Made by a program: the position numbers and the translations under genes
Notes under the pieces: generated by a model
The model's input: only the letters and a program-made list of their open reading frames with translations
Database searches by the model: none
What the model was told of the DNA's origin: nothing
Assembly: GCF_000770675.1 (NCBI RefSeq)
Contig: NZ_AVBG01000005.1
Span: forward strand, 164,593 to 228,592
Reading direction: 5' to 3'
Length of the DNA: 64,000 nt
Origin: Pontibacillus chungwhensis BH030062
GTDB taxonomy: Bacteria > Bacillota > Bacilli > Bacillales > BH030062
Shown: piece by piece, positions 34,200-42,662 of the stretch
Position numbering within the stretch: the first letter of the stretch is position 1
Layout: every line of letters begins with the position of its first letter

Positions 34200-35929
34200 C
34201 ACATACAGAAACCCTCACTAGATATGTGGCAAACTTTGTGGATGAGCTCGTGCAGACAGGATTAACCGATGTAGTCCTTTCTCCTGGCTCGAGGTCCACA
34301 CCGTTGTCCATGACATTCGCTGAACACGAAGCGGTGAACCATTGGATTCATGTAGATGAACGTTCTGCAGCTTTTTTTGCTTTGGGTATGGCGAAAGAAC
34401 AGCAGAAGCCAGTTGCAATTGTATGTACATCTGGAACAGCGGCTGCCAATTATTATCCGGCGATTGTTGAGGCCTATTACAGCCGTGTTCCTTTGTTGGT
34501 GTTAACGGCGGACCGTCCTCATGAACTTCGGGATGTAGGAGCCCCACAGGCTATTGACCAGATTCATATGTTTGGCCAGTACGTAAAGTGGTTTGAGGAG
34601 ATGGCGTTACCTGAGAGTAGTGAAGAAATGCTACGGTATGTACGCAGCAAGGCAGCCAGAGCTTTTTACACGTCGCTTGATCATAATCCTGGTCCTGTTC
34701 ATCTGAACTTCCCTTTTCGTTCCCCTTTGATTCCTGATTTCTCACTGGATCATTTGTGGGGGGGAAGTTCTGAACAGTCGTTTCATCACGCTTATCATGG
34801 GGAGAGAACAGTGCAGCCGGAAGTTATTGAGGAAATAAAATCAAGGGTCGATAAGCACCAAAAAGGGTTGATTGTTTGTGGGCCTCAAACCGATCAGGAC
34901 TTACCAGTTGCGGTTACTCAGCTAGCTCGATATTTGCAACTTCCGGTTCTAGCAGACCCCCTATCTCAGGTTCGCTCCGGTCAACATGAGAAGGACCATG
35001 TCATTGAAAGCTATGATGCAATATTAAAAAGTCCGACTGTAAGAGAGCAGTTTGTTCCTGATTTTATTATCCGATTTGGAGCTATGCCTATTTCAAAGCC
35101 ATATTGGCTTATGCTTCAGGACCACCCTGAAATTGAGCAGTATGTTGTAGAGTCATATGAAGGATTCCGAGAACCAAGTGGTAACGCAGCTTCTCTTATT
35201 TTTGCTGATGGAAAACACTTCTGTGACACTTGGGTTAACCACTTTGAGTCATCTTTCTTTGATGTGGAATGGTTGAAGAAATGGCAGGAAGCCAACCAGC
35301 TAGCTAAAGCAACTCTAATAGAAAATGAAGGAACGACCTTATCAGAAGGTCATGTCTTTTCAGAGATCTTAAAGAGCTTCCCTGAAGAAGGATCTCTTTT
35401 TGTAGGGAACAGTATGCCTATCCGCGATTTGGATACTTTCATGCTGACAACGCCAAAGTCGATTCGAACACTAGCTAATCGAGGTGCTAATGGCATAGAT
35501 GGAGTTGTTTCAAGCGCATTTGGAGCAGCGGCCCACGGTGAGAAGGTTACTCTTGTGTTAGGTGATCTATCGTTCTTTCATGATCTTAATGGTTTATTCG
35601 CCGCGAAGCAGTTTGGCTTAGATCTCCGCATTGTAGTTATCAATAATGAAGGGGGAGGCATATTCTCTTTCTTGCCTCAAGCTGAACATAAAAAACACTT
35701 TGAGCCTTTGTTTGGAACACCTTTAGCCCTTGACTATAGTAAAGTGATTGAGATGTATGGTGGACAGTATGAAGAAGTAGGCACCTGGGAGCAATTGAGG
35801 AATTCCTTAAGTAGATCTTATGAAGCTAGAGGGTTATCGGTCATTGAAGTAAAAACAAATCGGGAAGAAAATGCTGCTTGGCATCGTCAAAAGTGGAAAC
35901 AAATTGAACGTGCCTTATTAGAAAGGTGA
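34196..35929 (+). CDS. menD: SEPHCHC synthase
   Basis: A 577-residue thiamine diphosphate enzyme that condenses isochorismate with 2-oxoglutarate (B. subtilis MenD is 580). The N-terminal PYR domain has VLSPGSRSTPLSMTFAEH (about 23-40), the ThDP glutamate in VDERSAAFFALG (about 52-63) and CTSGTAAANYYPAIVEA (about 76-92). The C-terminal PP domain shows LVLGDLSFFHDLNGL (about 453-467) and VVINNEGGGIFSFLPQAEHK (about 480-499). Its ATG overlaps the menF stop, which implies coupled translation. Confidence 0.96.
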   Translation: MTHTETLTRYVANFVDELVQTGLTDVVLSPGSRSTPLSMTFAEHEAVNHWIHVDERSAAFFALGMAKEQQKPVAIVCTSGTAAANYYPAIVEAYYSRVPLLVLTADRPHELRDVGAPQAIDQIHMFGQYVKWFEEMALPESSEEMLRYVRSKAARAFYTSLDHNPGPVHLNFPFRSPLIPDFSLDHLWGGSSEQSFHHAYHGERTVQPEVIEEIKSRVDKHQKGLIVCGPQTDQDLPVAVTQLARYLQLPVLADPLSQVRSGQHEKDHVIESYDAILKSPTVREQFVPDFIIRFGAMPISKPYWLMLQDHPEIEQYVVESYEGFREPSGNAASLIFADGKHFCDTWVNHFESSFFDVEWLKKWQEANQLAKATLIENEGTTLSEGHVFSEILKSFPEEGSLFVGNSMPIRDLDTFMLTTPKSIRTLANRGANGIDGVVSSAFGAAAHGEKVTLVLGDLSFFHDLNGLFAAKQFGLDLRIVVINNEGGGIFSFLPQAEHKKHFEPLFGTPLALDYSKVIEMYGGQYEEVGTWEQLRNSLSRSYEARGLSVIEVKTNREENAAWHRQKWKQIERALLER

Positions 35930-35938
35930 GGAGTGGCG

Positions 35939-36748
35939 ATGTTTATAGGGGTACAAGGACGAAATTATTGGATTGATACAATTGGAGAAGGGGAGCCTGT
36001 ATTGCTTCTGCATGGTTTTACAGGGTCTCACTCCACTTGGGACGAACTAGTAAGTACTCATCAAGCACAAATACAATGGATTAGACTAGATCTCCCTGGA
36101 CATGGAAAGACAGAGGTTACAGAAGATTTTACGATGGAGTCTGTTTGCAAGGATATTCGTGAACTTCTAGCACAAATGTCCTTGTCATCTGTCCATATAA
36201 TAGGCTATTCTATGGGAGGAAGAACCGCTCTTTCATTTGCAATGTCATATCCTGAAATGGTGAAAAGTTTAACGCTTGAAAGTGCAAGTCCTGGACTTCA
36301 CTCCACCCAAGATCAACTTGCTCGTCAAACGAAAGATGAAGGGTTAGCAGAATCTCTAGAGCAAGATGGAATTGAAGCTTTTGTGGAAAAATGGGAGAAT
36401 CTCCCTATGTTTGAAAGCCAGAAAGGTTTATCAGAAGATATCCAGAACAGAATTCGTAGAGAGCGTTTGAGTCAAACGCCAAAAGGGTTAGCTGCTTCTT
36501 TACGTGGTATGGGGACAGGTGTACAACCTTCATGGTGGGACCGCTTATCCACATTTACGAAGCCTGTTTTACTGGTTACGGGAGAATGGGATGAGAAATT
36601 CACATCCATTGCCAAACAAATGGAGGATCACTTTTTGAATGCTACTCATGAAAATATCCCACAAACTGGTCATGCAATTCACGTGGAACAAGCGCAAACT
36701 TTTGCTAAAATAGTATATGAATTCATCGTTTCAAGTGAAACTAGATGA
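35939..36748 (+). CDS. menH: SHCHC synthase
   Basis: A 269-residue alpha/beta-hydrolase-fold lyase that removes pyruvate from SEPHCHC. The triad candidates are the Ser in GYSMGGR (about 94), the Asp in GEWDEKF (about 218) and the His in TGHAIHVEQ (about 245). Arg-rich residues of the family are in the [12 protein letters not shown] region. ATG 35939 follows GAGGAG; a GTG two codons earlier is possible. It is third in the menFDHB run and corresponds to B. subtilis YtxM. Confidence 0.92.
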   Translation: MFIGVQGRNYWIDTIGEGEPVLLLHGFTGSHSTWDELVSTHQAQIQWIRLDLPGHGKTEVTEDFTMESVCKDIRELLAQMSLSSVHIIGYSMGGRTALSFAMSYPEMVKSLTLESASPGLHSTQDQLARQTKDEGLAESLEQDGIEAFVEKWENLPMFESQKGLSEDIQNRIRRERLSQTPKGLAASLRGMGTGVQPSWWDRLSTFTKPVLLVTGEWDEKFTSIAKQMEDHFLNATHENIPQTGHAIHVEQAQTFAKIVYEFIVSSETR

Positions 36749-36779
36749 AAGCGCTATAATTAAAAGGAGGAATATACAT

Positions 36780-37601
36780 ATGTCAGCAGTAGAATGGATT
36801 AATGAACGTCATTATGATGACATCCTTTATCAAACACACGATGGGATTGCGAAGATTACGATCAATCGTCCAGAAGTACGAAACGCTTTTCGCCCTCATA
36901 CGGTTAAAGAATTATTAGATGCGTTCTCATACGCGCGTGATGATTCTAAAATCGGTGTAATTGTTCTTGCTGGTGCAGGAGACGATGCATTCTGTGCAGG
37001 AGGAGACCAGAAAGTTCGCGGTCACGGCGGTTATGTAGGAGAGGACGAAGTGCCACGTCTTAATGTATTAGACTTACAACGTTTAATTCGCGTTATTCCA
37101 AAGCCGGTTGTAGCGATGGTTTCTGGATATGCGATTGGCGGAGGCCACGTTCTTCACGTAGTATGTGATCTTACAATTGCGGCAGACAACGCAATCTTTG
37201 GACAAACAGGACCAAAAGTCGGAAGCTTCGATGCTGGGTACGGAGCTGGATTATTAGCTCGTATGGTTGGTCATAAGAAAGCCCGCGAAATTTGGTACTT
37301 GTGCCGTCAATATTCTGCTAAAGAAGCGGAAGATATGGGTATGGTAAATACGGTAGTGCCTTTAGAGAAGCTTGAAGAAGAAACCGTACAGTGGTGTCAA
37401 GAAATGCTTGAGAAATCACCTACGGCTCTACGCTTCCTGAAAGCGTCCTTTAACGCTGATACAGATGGTCTTGCGGGTCTTCAGCAAATGGGTGGCGACG
37501 CAACACTTCTTTATTACACTACAGAGGAAGCAAAAGAAGGTCGCGATGCTTTTAAAGAAAAACGCAAACCGAACTTCAAACAGTTCCCACGTTTCCCATA
37601 A
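36780..37601 (+). CDS. menB: 1,4-dihydroxy-2-naphthoyl-CoA synthase
   Basis: A 273-residue crotonase-fold enzyme closing the second ring from o-succinylbenzoyl-CoA. The start at 36780 follows AAAAGGAGGA; an in-frame upstream ATG at 36717 lies within menH and lacks a ribosome site. MenB signatures: [19 protein letters not shown] (about 72-90), [19 protein letters not shown] (about 118-136) and [18 protein letters not shown] (about 140-157). A long terminator follows, so menE and menC are not simply part of this transcript. Confidence 0.96.
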   Translation: MSAVEWINERHYDDILYQTHDGIAKITINRPEVRNAFRPHTVKELLDAFSYARDDSKIGVIVLAGAGDDAFCAGGDQKVRGHGGYVGEDEVPRLNVLDLQRLIRVIPKPVVAMVSGYAIGGGHVLHVVCDLTIAADNAIFGQTGPKVGSFDAGYGAGLLARMVGHKKAREIWYLCRQYSAKEAEDMGMVNTVVPLEKLEEETVQWCQEMLEKSPTALRFLKASFNADTDGLAGLQQMGGDATLLYYTTEEAKEGRDAFKEKRKPNFKQFPRFP

Positions 37602-37618
37602 ACCGATTGATGTTTAGA

Positions 37619-37675
37619 GGGTGCCTGTGAAGAGTTCCCCTTCCTATAGGGGAGCTCCACAGGCAGCCTTTTTTT
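37619..37675 (+). terminator. Long terminator after menB
   Basis: GGTGCCTGTG...CCCCT and AGGGG...CACAGGCAGCC form a long interrupted stem followed by seven T residues. Confidence 0.83.
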
Positions 37676-37721
37676 ATTAGCTATAGTAGCAGTAAGGGAC
37701 CGTTATGTTTGATGAGTGGTT

Positions 37722-37847
37722 GGGCTTGCTTTGGGACAACTCGCTTTCCTGCGGGGAGCTGGGAAGCCTCCTCGTTCGCTTTGCTCACTGTGGGGTCTAC
37801 CCTAGGCTCCTTATCCCGCGGAAGTCTCGCAGTCCCCAAGCAAGCCC
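37722..37847. repeat. Palindromic intergenic repeat, copy 5, inside the men cluster
   Basis: The arms GGGCTTGCTTTGGGAC (37722-37737) and GTCCCCAAGCAAGCCC (37832-37847) match at 15 of 16 positions. Inner blocks agree with copy 1. A second partial unit in opposite orientation follows at about 37908-37965 (TTCCAGGCCCACCTTACTCT and GCTAACGGGAACATTGTC). The spacer 37676-38062 has no supported gene. Confidence 0.9.
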
Positions 37848-37907
37848 TGGAGTTTAGGAGGCGAACGGACCCGCGTGAGATTAGGTGATCTTATCTCTCC
37901 CCGGTAT

Positions 37908-37965
37908 ATTCCAGGCCCACCTTACTCTCAACTAGAGCTAACGGGAACATTGTCGTAACAAACTT
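37908..37965. repeat. Partial repeat unit, reverse orientation
   Basis: TATTCCAGGCCCACCTTACT and CTCAACTAGAGCTAACGGGA are the reverse complement of the 5' flank and left arm seen at copies 4 and 6, without a body. A TTGTTAT-N4-AATAACAA palindrome follows at about 37964-37981. Confidence 0.65.
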
Positions 37966-38062
37966 GTTATAGAAAATAACAACAAACATTGAGATAAAAA
38001 TTGATTTTATGTAAGGAAAATCATAATTTTTGGTGATGTTAATGGTGGAAAGGGTGATAAAG

Positions 38063-39556
38063 ATGAGCGAACAAACAATGCCGAATTGGTTAGAACAAAG
38101 AGCTTTTTTAACACCGGAGCGTATAGCTCTTGTTACCGAAGATGAGACCCTGACTTTCTCTGAGCTCCAACAACGAACAAAAGAGATGGCAGCTCGCCTA
38201 TCCTCTATTGGAATTCAAAGGGGAGAGCATATTGCTGTTTATGCTAAGAGTTCTGTTGAAATGGTCCAAATGATACATGCTCTTTCCTACTTGGGGGCTG
38301 TTGGGGTTATGCTGAACACACGTTTAACGATTGAAGAGCTTGTTTTTCAAGTAACAGACTCAAGTTGTTCTTATATTATAGGAGAGGACTCCTATAAGGG
38401 CACAATAGAAGAAATAGAAAAGCAAACTGAAGTCCAATCTTTATCATTTGAAGAGTTGAAAGATTGTCAAGATAGTTCGATCCCGATGCTTGAAGAAGTC
38501 AAGATGGAGGCCCCATACACGATCCTTTATACGTCTGGGACTACAGGTTCTCCAAAAGGAGTTATGCTTTCTTATAGTAACCACTGGTGGAGTGCAGTTA
38601 GCTCGGCTTTAAATCTTGGTATTACAGAAAAAGACCAATGGTTGGCTGCCCTTCCCCTCTTCCATGTAGGCGGGTTGTCCATTCTTATGAAAAGCGTGAT
38701 ATATGGCATGCCGGTCCATCTACACACTTCTTTTGATACTGAAGCGGTCCATGATGCCATCATGAATAAGGGAGTTACGACGGTTTCTGTGGTATCCGTC
38801 ATGCTTGATAGTCTCTTAGATCGGCTTGGTTCAGATCACTATCCCACTAATTTTAGAGGCATGTTGTTAGGGGGCGGTCCTGCATCAGAAGCGTTACTAC
38901 ATAAAGCGAAGAAAAAGTCCGTCCCTGTTTTCCAAACGTATGGCATGACTGAAACAGCTTCTCAAATTGTTACGCTTAGTCCTGATTACGCCTTAGACAA
39001 GATTGGATCGGCTGGGAAACCTTTATTTCCTGCTCAACTTTCAATCGAATTAGATGGTAAACCAACAAATGCCCATGAAGTAGGAGAAATTGTGGTGAAA
39101 GGTCCTATGGTAACGACAGGTTATTACAGAAGGCCTGAAACAAATGAAGAAACGATCCAACAAGGATGGCTTCGTACTGGTGATCTTGGCTATAAGGATG
39201 AGGATGGCTTCTTATATGTTGTTGATCGTCGTAAGGATTTGATTATATCAGGAGGAGAGAATATCTATCCTGCTGAAATCGAAGGAGTTTTAAGCGGACT
39301 CGACCAAGTGAAAGAACTGGGTGTTGTTGGGAAGAAAGACGAGAAATGGGGAAGTGTCCCCGTAGCCTTTATTGTAGTAAGAAAAGGCATGACGCTTACT
39401 AGGGAAGATATATTAGCTTTCTCGAAAGAACGTTTAGCCTCATACAAACAGCCGAAAGAGATTTATTTTGTTGATCACTTGCCTCGTAATGCGACAAACA
39501 AGCTTCTTCGCAGAGAGCTGGCGAACTGGCTGAAACAGAGGAGAAATGTACAATGA
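38063..39556 (+). CDS. menE: o-succinylbenzoate-CoA ligase
   Basis: A 497-residue AMP-forming acyl-CoA synthetase. The start ATG 38063 follows AAAGGGTGAT. The AMP-binding signature YTSGTTGSPKGVML is at about 158-171. Other motifs are QTYGMTETASQIV (about 292-304), RTGDLGYKDEDGFLYVVDRRKDLIISGGENIYPAEIE beginning near 374 (quoted in parts as RTGDLGYKDEDGF and DRRKDLIISGGENI) and a C-terminal lysine in NKLLRREL. It adds CoA to o-succinylbenzoate. Separated from menB by a terminator and a repeat. Confidence 0.93.
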   Translation: MSEQTMPNWLEQRAFLTPERIALVTEDETLTFSELQQRTKEMAARLSSIGIQRGEHIAVYAKSSVEMVQMIHALSYLGAVGVMLNTRLTIEELVFQVTDSSCSYIIGEDSYKGTIEEIEKQTEVQSLSFEELKDCQDSSIPMLEEVKMEAPYTILYTSGTTGSPKGVMLSYSNHWWSAVSSALNLGITEKDQWLAALPLFHVGGLSILMKSVIYGMPVHLHTSFDTEAVHDAIMNKGVTTVSVVSVMLDSLLDRLGSDHYPTNFRGMLLGGGPASEALLHKAKKKSVPVFQTYGMTETASQIVTLSPDYALDKIGSAGKPLFPAQLSIELDGKPTNAHEVGEIVVKGPMVTTGYYRRPETNEETIQQGWLRTGDLGYKDEDGFLYVVDRRKDLIISGGENIYPAEIEGVLSGLDQVKELGVVGKKDEKWGSVPVAFIVVRKGMTLTREDILAFSKERLASYKQPKEIYFVDHLPRNATNKLLRRELANWLKQRRNVQ

Positions 39557-40656
39557 ACCTAACTTCTGTGAAGCTACATCGATATAAGATGGATCTTGTT
39601 ACACCCTTTACGACACATGCAGGTACGGTTGAACAGCGAGAGGGCATTCTTGTAGAAGCGATTGATTCAAATGGCGGGGCTGGTTGGGGCGAAGGGGTAG
39701 CCTTTTCTACCCCTTTTTATACACCTGAAACGGTGGATACGTCTTGGATTATGATGAAAGATCATTTTCTACCTATGATTAAAGGAAGCGTGATTCACCA
39801 TCCCTCTGATTTACCTAAGATAGTAGAGAAAGAGCAAGGACACCAAATGACGAAAGCGGCTCTTGAAGGAGCTTTGTGGGATTTGTATGCTAAGCAACAG
39901 AATCAATCCTTGGCTTCCCTTATTGGGGGAGTAAAGTCTGCTATCCCTGTCGGTGTTGTCGTAAGTTTGTCAGAGAATCTTCATGACCTTGTCCCTTTTT
40001 ATGAAAAACAAGGATACAAACGTATAAAAGTGAAGGTTCGTAAAGGATATGAAAGAGCGGATATAGAAGCGGTTAAACGTTTATCATCTGACATTTCCAT
40101 TATGTTTGATGGAAATGGAGCTTATGATGAAGAGGACCTAGAGAACCTTGCGTCATTAGATGACCTAGGCCTTCTTATGATTGAACAGCCGTTTAAAGCT
40201 GGTGATTTCTATTTGCATAGAGAACTGCAAAGACGCATGGACACACCTATATGCCTCGATGAAAGTATTGGTAGCTATCATGATGCGTATCAGGCAATTC
40301 AGTTAGGAAGCTGTAAGACCATGAATATCAAAATAAGCCGTGTAGGTGGATTAACTGAAGCACTACGCATTAACGACTTATGTGAAGCTTCTGGTGTGAG
40401 TGTGTGGTGTGGGGGTATGCTTGAAACTGGCATATCAAGGGCACACAATATTGCGTTTGCATCCCTGCCAACCATGACGATTCCTGGCGATATATCGGCT
40501 TCTAAGCGTTATTGGCATGAAGACGTGATTATTCCGGAAGTCGAATTGCAAGGCGGTCAGGTAGAGGTACCATGGCATATAGCAGGTATTGGATTTGAGG
40601 TCAATCGTGAACGAGTGAGTAGGGTGACACAAGAAACGTTCACCTATCCGTTATAA
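39553..40656 (+). CDS. menC: o-succinylbenzoate synthase
   Basis: A 367-residue enolase-superfamily dehydratase that makes o-succinylbenzoate. The two catalytic lysines are expected in RIKVKVRKG (about 157-165) and in TMNIKISRVGG (about 257-267). Metal ligands are in MFDGNGAYD (about 183), LLMIEQPF (about 208) and CLDESIGS (about 233). The start overlaps the menE stop (ATGA). Its stop lies at the base of a terminator. Confidence 0.93.
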   Translation: MNLTSVKLHRYKMDLVTPFTTHAGTVEQREGILVEAIDSNGGAGWGEGVAFSTPFYTPETVDTSWIMMKDHFLPMIKGSVIHHPSDLPKIVEKEQGHQMTKAALEGALWDLYAKQQNQSLASLIGGVKSAIPVGVVVSLSENLHDLVPFYEKQGYKRIKVKVRKGYERADIEAVKRLSSDISIMFDGNGAYDEEDLENLASLDDLGLLMIEQPFKAGDFYLHRELQRRMDTPICLDESIGSYHDAYQAIQLGSCKTMNIKISRVGGLTEALRINDLCEASGVSVWCGGMLETGISRAHNIAFASLPTMTIPGDISASKRYWHEDVIIPEVELQGGQVEVPWHIAGIGFEVNRERVSRVTQETFTYPL

Positions 40657-40688
40657 GAGCACCCAGCATATTGGATGCTCTTTTTTTC
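40655..40688 (+). terminator. Terminator after menC
   Basis: AGAGCA-CCC pairs with GGA-TGCTCT around AGCATATT and is followed by a T run. It begins within the stop codon. Confidence 0.78.
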
Positions 40689-40842
40689 TTATTAGCTCTG
40701 ATCTAGTTCTAAAGGTATATTCTGTAAGCGATATATTCATTTTGTAGCATGAGCAAAAAAGATCATTCCTCTAGATTTTAGTTTATGTTCATTGTAAAAC
40801 GGCTATTTCTCCATTATCTGATCGTATTGGAGGCTATAAGAA

Positions 40843-42009
40843 ATGAATCGTTTTACTATTCCAAGAGATATTTATTTCGGAGAAGATGCGTTAGAGACAC
40901 TAGAATCCTTAGATGGTAAAAAAGCCGTTCTTGTCATTGGCGGTGGTTCCGTTAAAGAGAATGGAAATTTAGATAAAATTCAAAGCCATTTAGCGAAAGC
41001 TAATATAGAAACAAAAGTCATTGAAGGCATTACGGAAGAGCCTTCTACTCAGTTGATCCAGGATCATCTGGGTACATTAAATGAATTTGAACCAGATTGG
41101 ATCATCGGTATTGGTGGTGGCTCTCCAATGGACGCGGCCAAAGCAATGTGGATCTTCTATGAACGTCCAAACCTTTCATTCGAAGATGCTATGCAACCAT
41201 TTAATCTTCCAGGACTTCGTACGAAGGCCAAATTCATTGGAATCCCAACAACTAGCGGTACAGCATCTGAGATCTCAAACTTATCTGTTATAACGGATTC
41301 TGAGACAGGGGTGAAGCATCCTTTAGCTGATTTTGAACTTACTCCAGACTTGGCTGTCATTGACCCGGTTATGGTAGAGTCTATGCCACAAAAAGTTATT
41401 GCTTATAGTGGTATGGATGCTGTAACTCATAGTATTGAAGCTTATGTGGCTAAACCACGCACGACGTTTACAGATTCTCTAGCTATCGAAGCTCTAGAAA
41501 CTCTAGATGAGCATTTGCTTAGTTCCTATAAAGGGAATCAAGAATCTAGAGAGAAAGTTCATTATGCTCAAGCGATGGCAGGTATGGCATTTGCAAATGC
41601 TGTACTTGGTAACGTTCACAGCATGGCTCACAAGAGTGGACCGACATTTGAAGTTCCTCACGGCTGTGCAAACGGTATTTACCTTACGTATGTAATGCAA
41701 TTTAATCGCAGTGTAGTCGGTGATCGTTTTGCTAAAATGGCGAAGCGCCTTGAACTTAAAGGCGATACACAAGAGCAGCTAGTGGACTCTCTAATTGAGT
41801 GGGTTCGTGAGCTGAATCATGAAATGGGGGTACCAAATACCCTTAAAGAGTTTGGCGTTTCTGAAGACTTATTCAAGAAACACGTTGACCAAATGGCTAA
41901 GAACGCAATGGATGACCCTTGTACGGGTACGAATCCGCGTGAAACTTCCGAAGAAGAAATGAAGGAGCTATTTGAGGCAGCTTATTATGGTAAAGAGGTA
42001 ACGTTCTAA
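40843..42009 (+). CDS. Iron-containing alcohol dehydrogenase
   Basis: A 388-residue group III alcohol dehydrogenase. The nucleotide motif IIGIGGGSPMDAAKA is at about 86-100, and GIPTTSGTASEISNLSVIT at about 133-151. Metal ligands are expected in YSGMDAVTHSIEAYVA (about 188-203) and in GNVHSMAHKSGPTFEVPHG (about 251-269). The family oxidises short alcohols or reduces aldehydes. It is clearly distinct from the YugJ paralogue at 15164. GGAGG precedes ATG 40843. Single gene with strong terminator. Confidence 0.88.
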   Translation: MNRFTIPRDIYFGEDALETLESLDGKKAVLVIGGGSVKENGNLDKIQSHLAKANIETKVIEGITEEPSTQLIQDHLGTLNEFEPDWIIGIGGGSPMDAAKAMWIFYERPNLSFEDAMQPFNLPGLRTKAKFIGIPTTSGTASEISNLSVITDSETGVKHPLADFELTPDLAVIDPVMVESMPQKVIAYSGMDAVTHSIEAYVAKPRTTFTDSLAIEALETLDEHLLSSYKGNQESREKVHYAQAMAGMAFANAVLGNVHSMAHKSGPTFEVPHGCANGIYLTYVMQFNRSVVGDRFAKMAKRLELKGDTQEQLVDSLIEWVRELNHEMGVPNTLKEFGVSEDLFKKHVDQMAKNAMDDPCTGTNPRETSEEEMKELFEAAYYGKEVTF

Positions 42010-42019
42010 ATAAGTAGAT

Positions 42020-42052
42020 AGCCACCGTCTAAAAAGACGGTGGCTTTTTTTG
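42020..42052 (+). terminator. Rho-independent terminator
   Basis: AGCCACCGTCT pairs with AGACGGTGGCT and runs into seven T residues. Confidence 0.92.
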
Positions 42053-42213
42053 TGTTGCTGTTGTATATATAACTTGTGATTTAGAGGATATTTGAAGTGA
42101 AGAATGTTTTAAACTTTTCCTCTATCTAATTATGAATTCATGTAACCCTTTTGCATAAACAAGTATAAATGTGGAAAAGGTAAGCCACGAGACTATGAAA
42201 AGGAGACGATGTC

Positions 42214-42618
42214 ATGAAGAGGTTGTATTGGATTATCCCGAGTTTGGTGCTAGCTTTTAGCGTACTGATCACGCCTGTTATGAATCAAGTTTCAGCAGAG
42301 GACACAGAACAAGAGGTATCAGTAGAAGAAGGCATAGACAAGGTGTTAGCGGAAATTGAAATGTTACAAAAAGCTATGCAAGGAAATGGGGATCTTATTA
42401 CGATCAATGAAGCTGGTAAAAAGATCGATGAAGCATGGGATTTAATTGAGGAACAAGTTGAAGAAAAGAACCCGGAAGATTATAAAAATATAGAAGAGAG
42501 TCTTTATCCTTTAATAGGAGAAGCGCAAAAGCCGTCCCCAGACTTGAAAAAAATCGAAAAATTAATTCTTGAGACAACTCAAAAATTAAAGGATTATCAG
42601 TCAACTCTACAGCAATAA
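42214..42618 (+). CDS. Small secreted helical protein
   Basis: A 134-residue protein with a signal peptide (MKRLYWIIPSLVLAFSVLIT, then cleavage near QVSA-ED, about residue 28). The mature part is acidic and helical. The pattern AWDLIEEQVEEKNPEDYKNI, followed by EESLYPLIGEA, resembles the extracytoplasmic helical modules attached to EfeU/FTR1 iron permeases, but no iron motif is seen. I cannot assign a function. AAAAGGAGAC precedes ATG 42214. Confidence 0.7.
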   Translation: MKRLYWIIPSLVLAFSVLITPVMNQVSAEDTEQEVSVEEGIDKVLAEIEMLQKAMQGNGDLITINEAGKKIDEAWDLIEEQVEEKNPEDYKNIEESLYPLIGEAQKPSPDLKKIEKLILETTQKLKDYQSTLQQ

Positions 42619-42652
42619 AAAAGGATCACCCATTTTCAGGGTGATCCTCTAT
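42616..42652. terminator. Bidirectional terminator
   Basis: GGATCACCC pairs with GGGTGATCC. A strong T run follows on the minus strand (for yhgE) and a weaker one on the plus strand. Confidence 0.82.
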
Positions 42653-42662
42653 TATTGCTAAA

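Noticed and set aside
34218..34745. Minus-strand ORFs inside menD
   Set aside because: Shadows of a well-supported gene on the plus strand.
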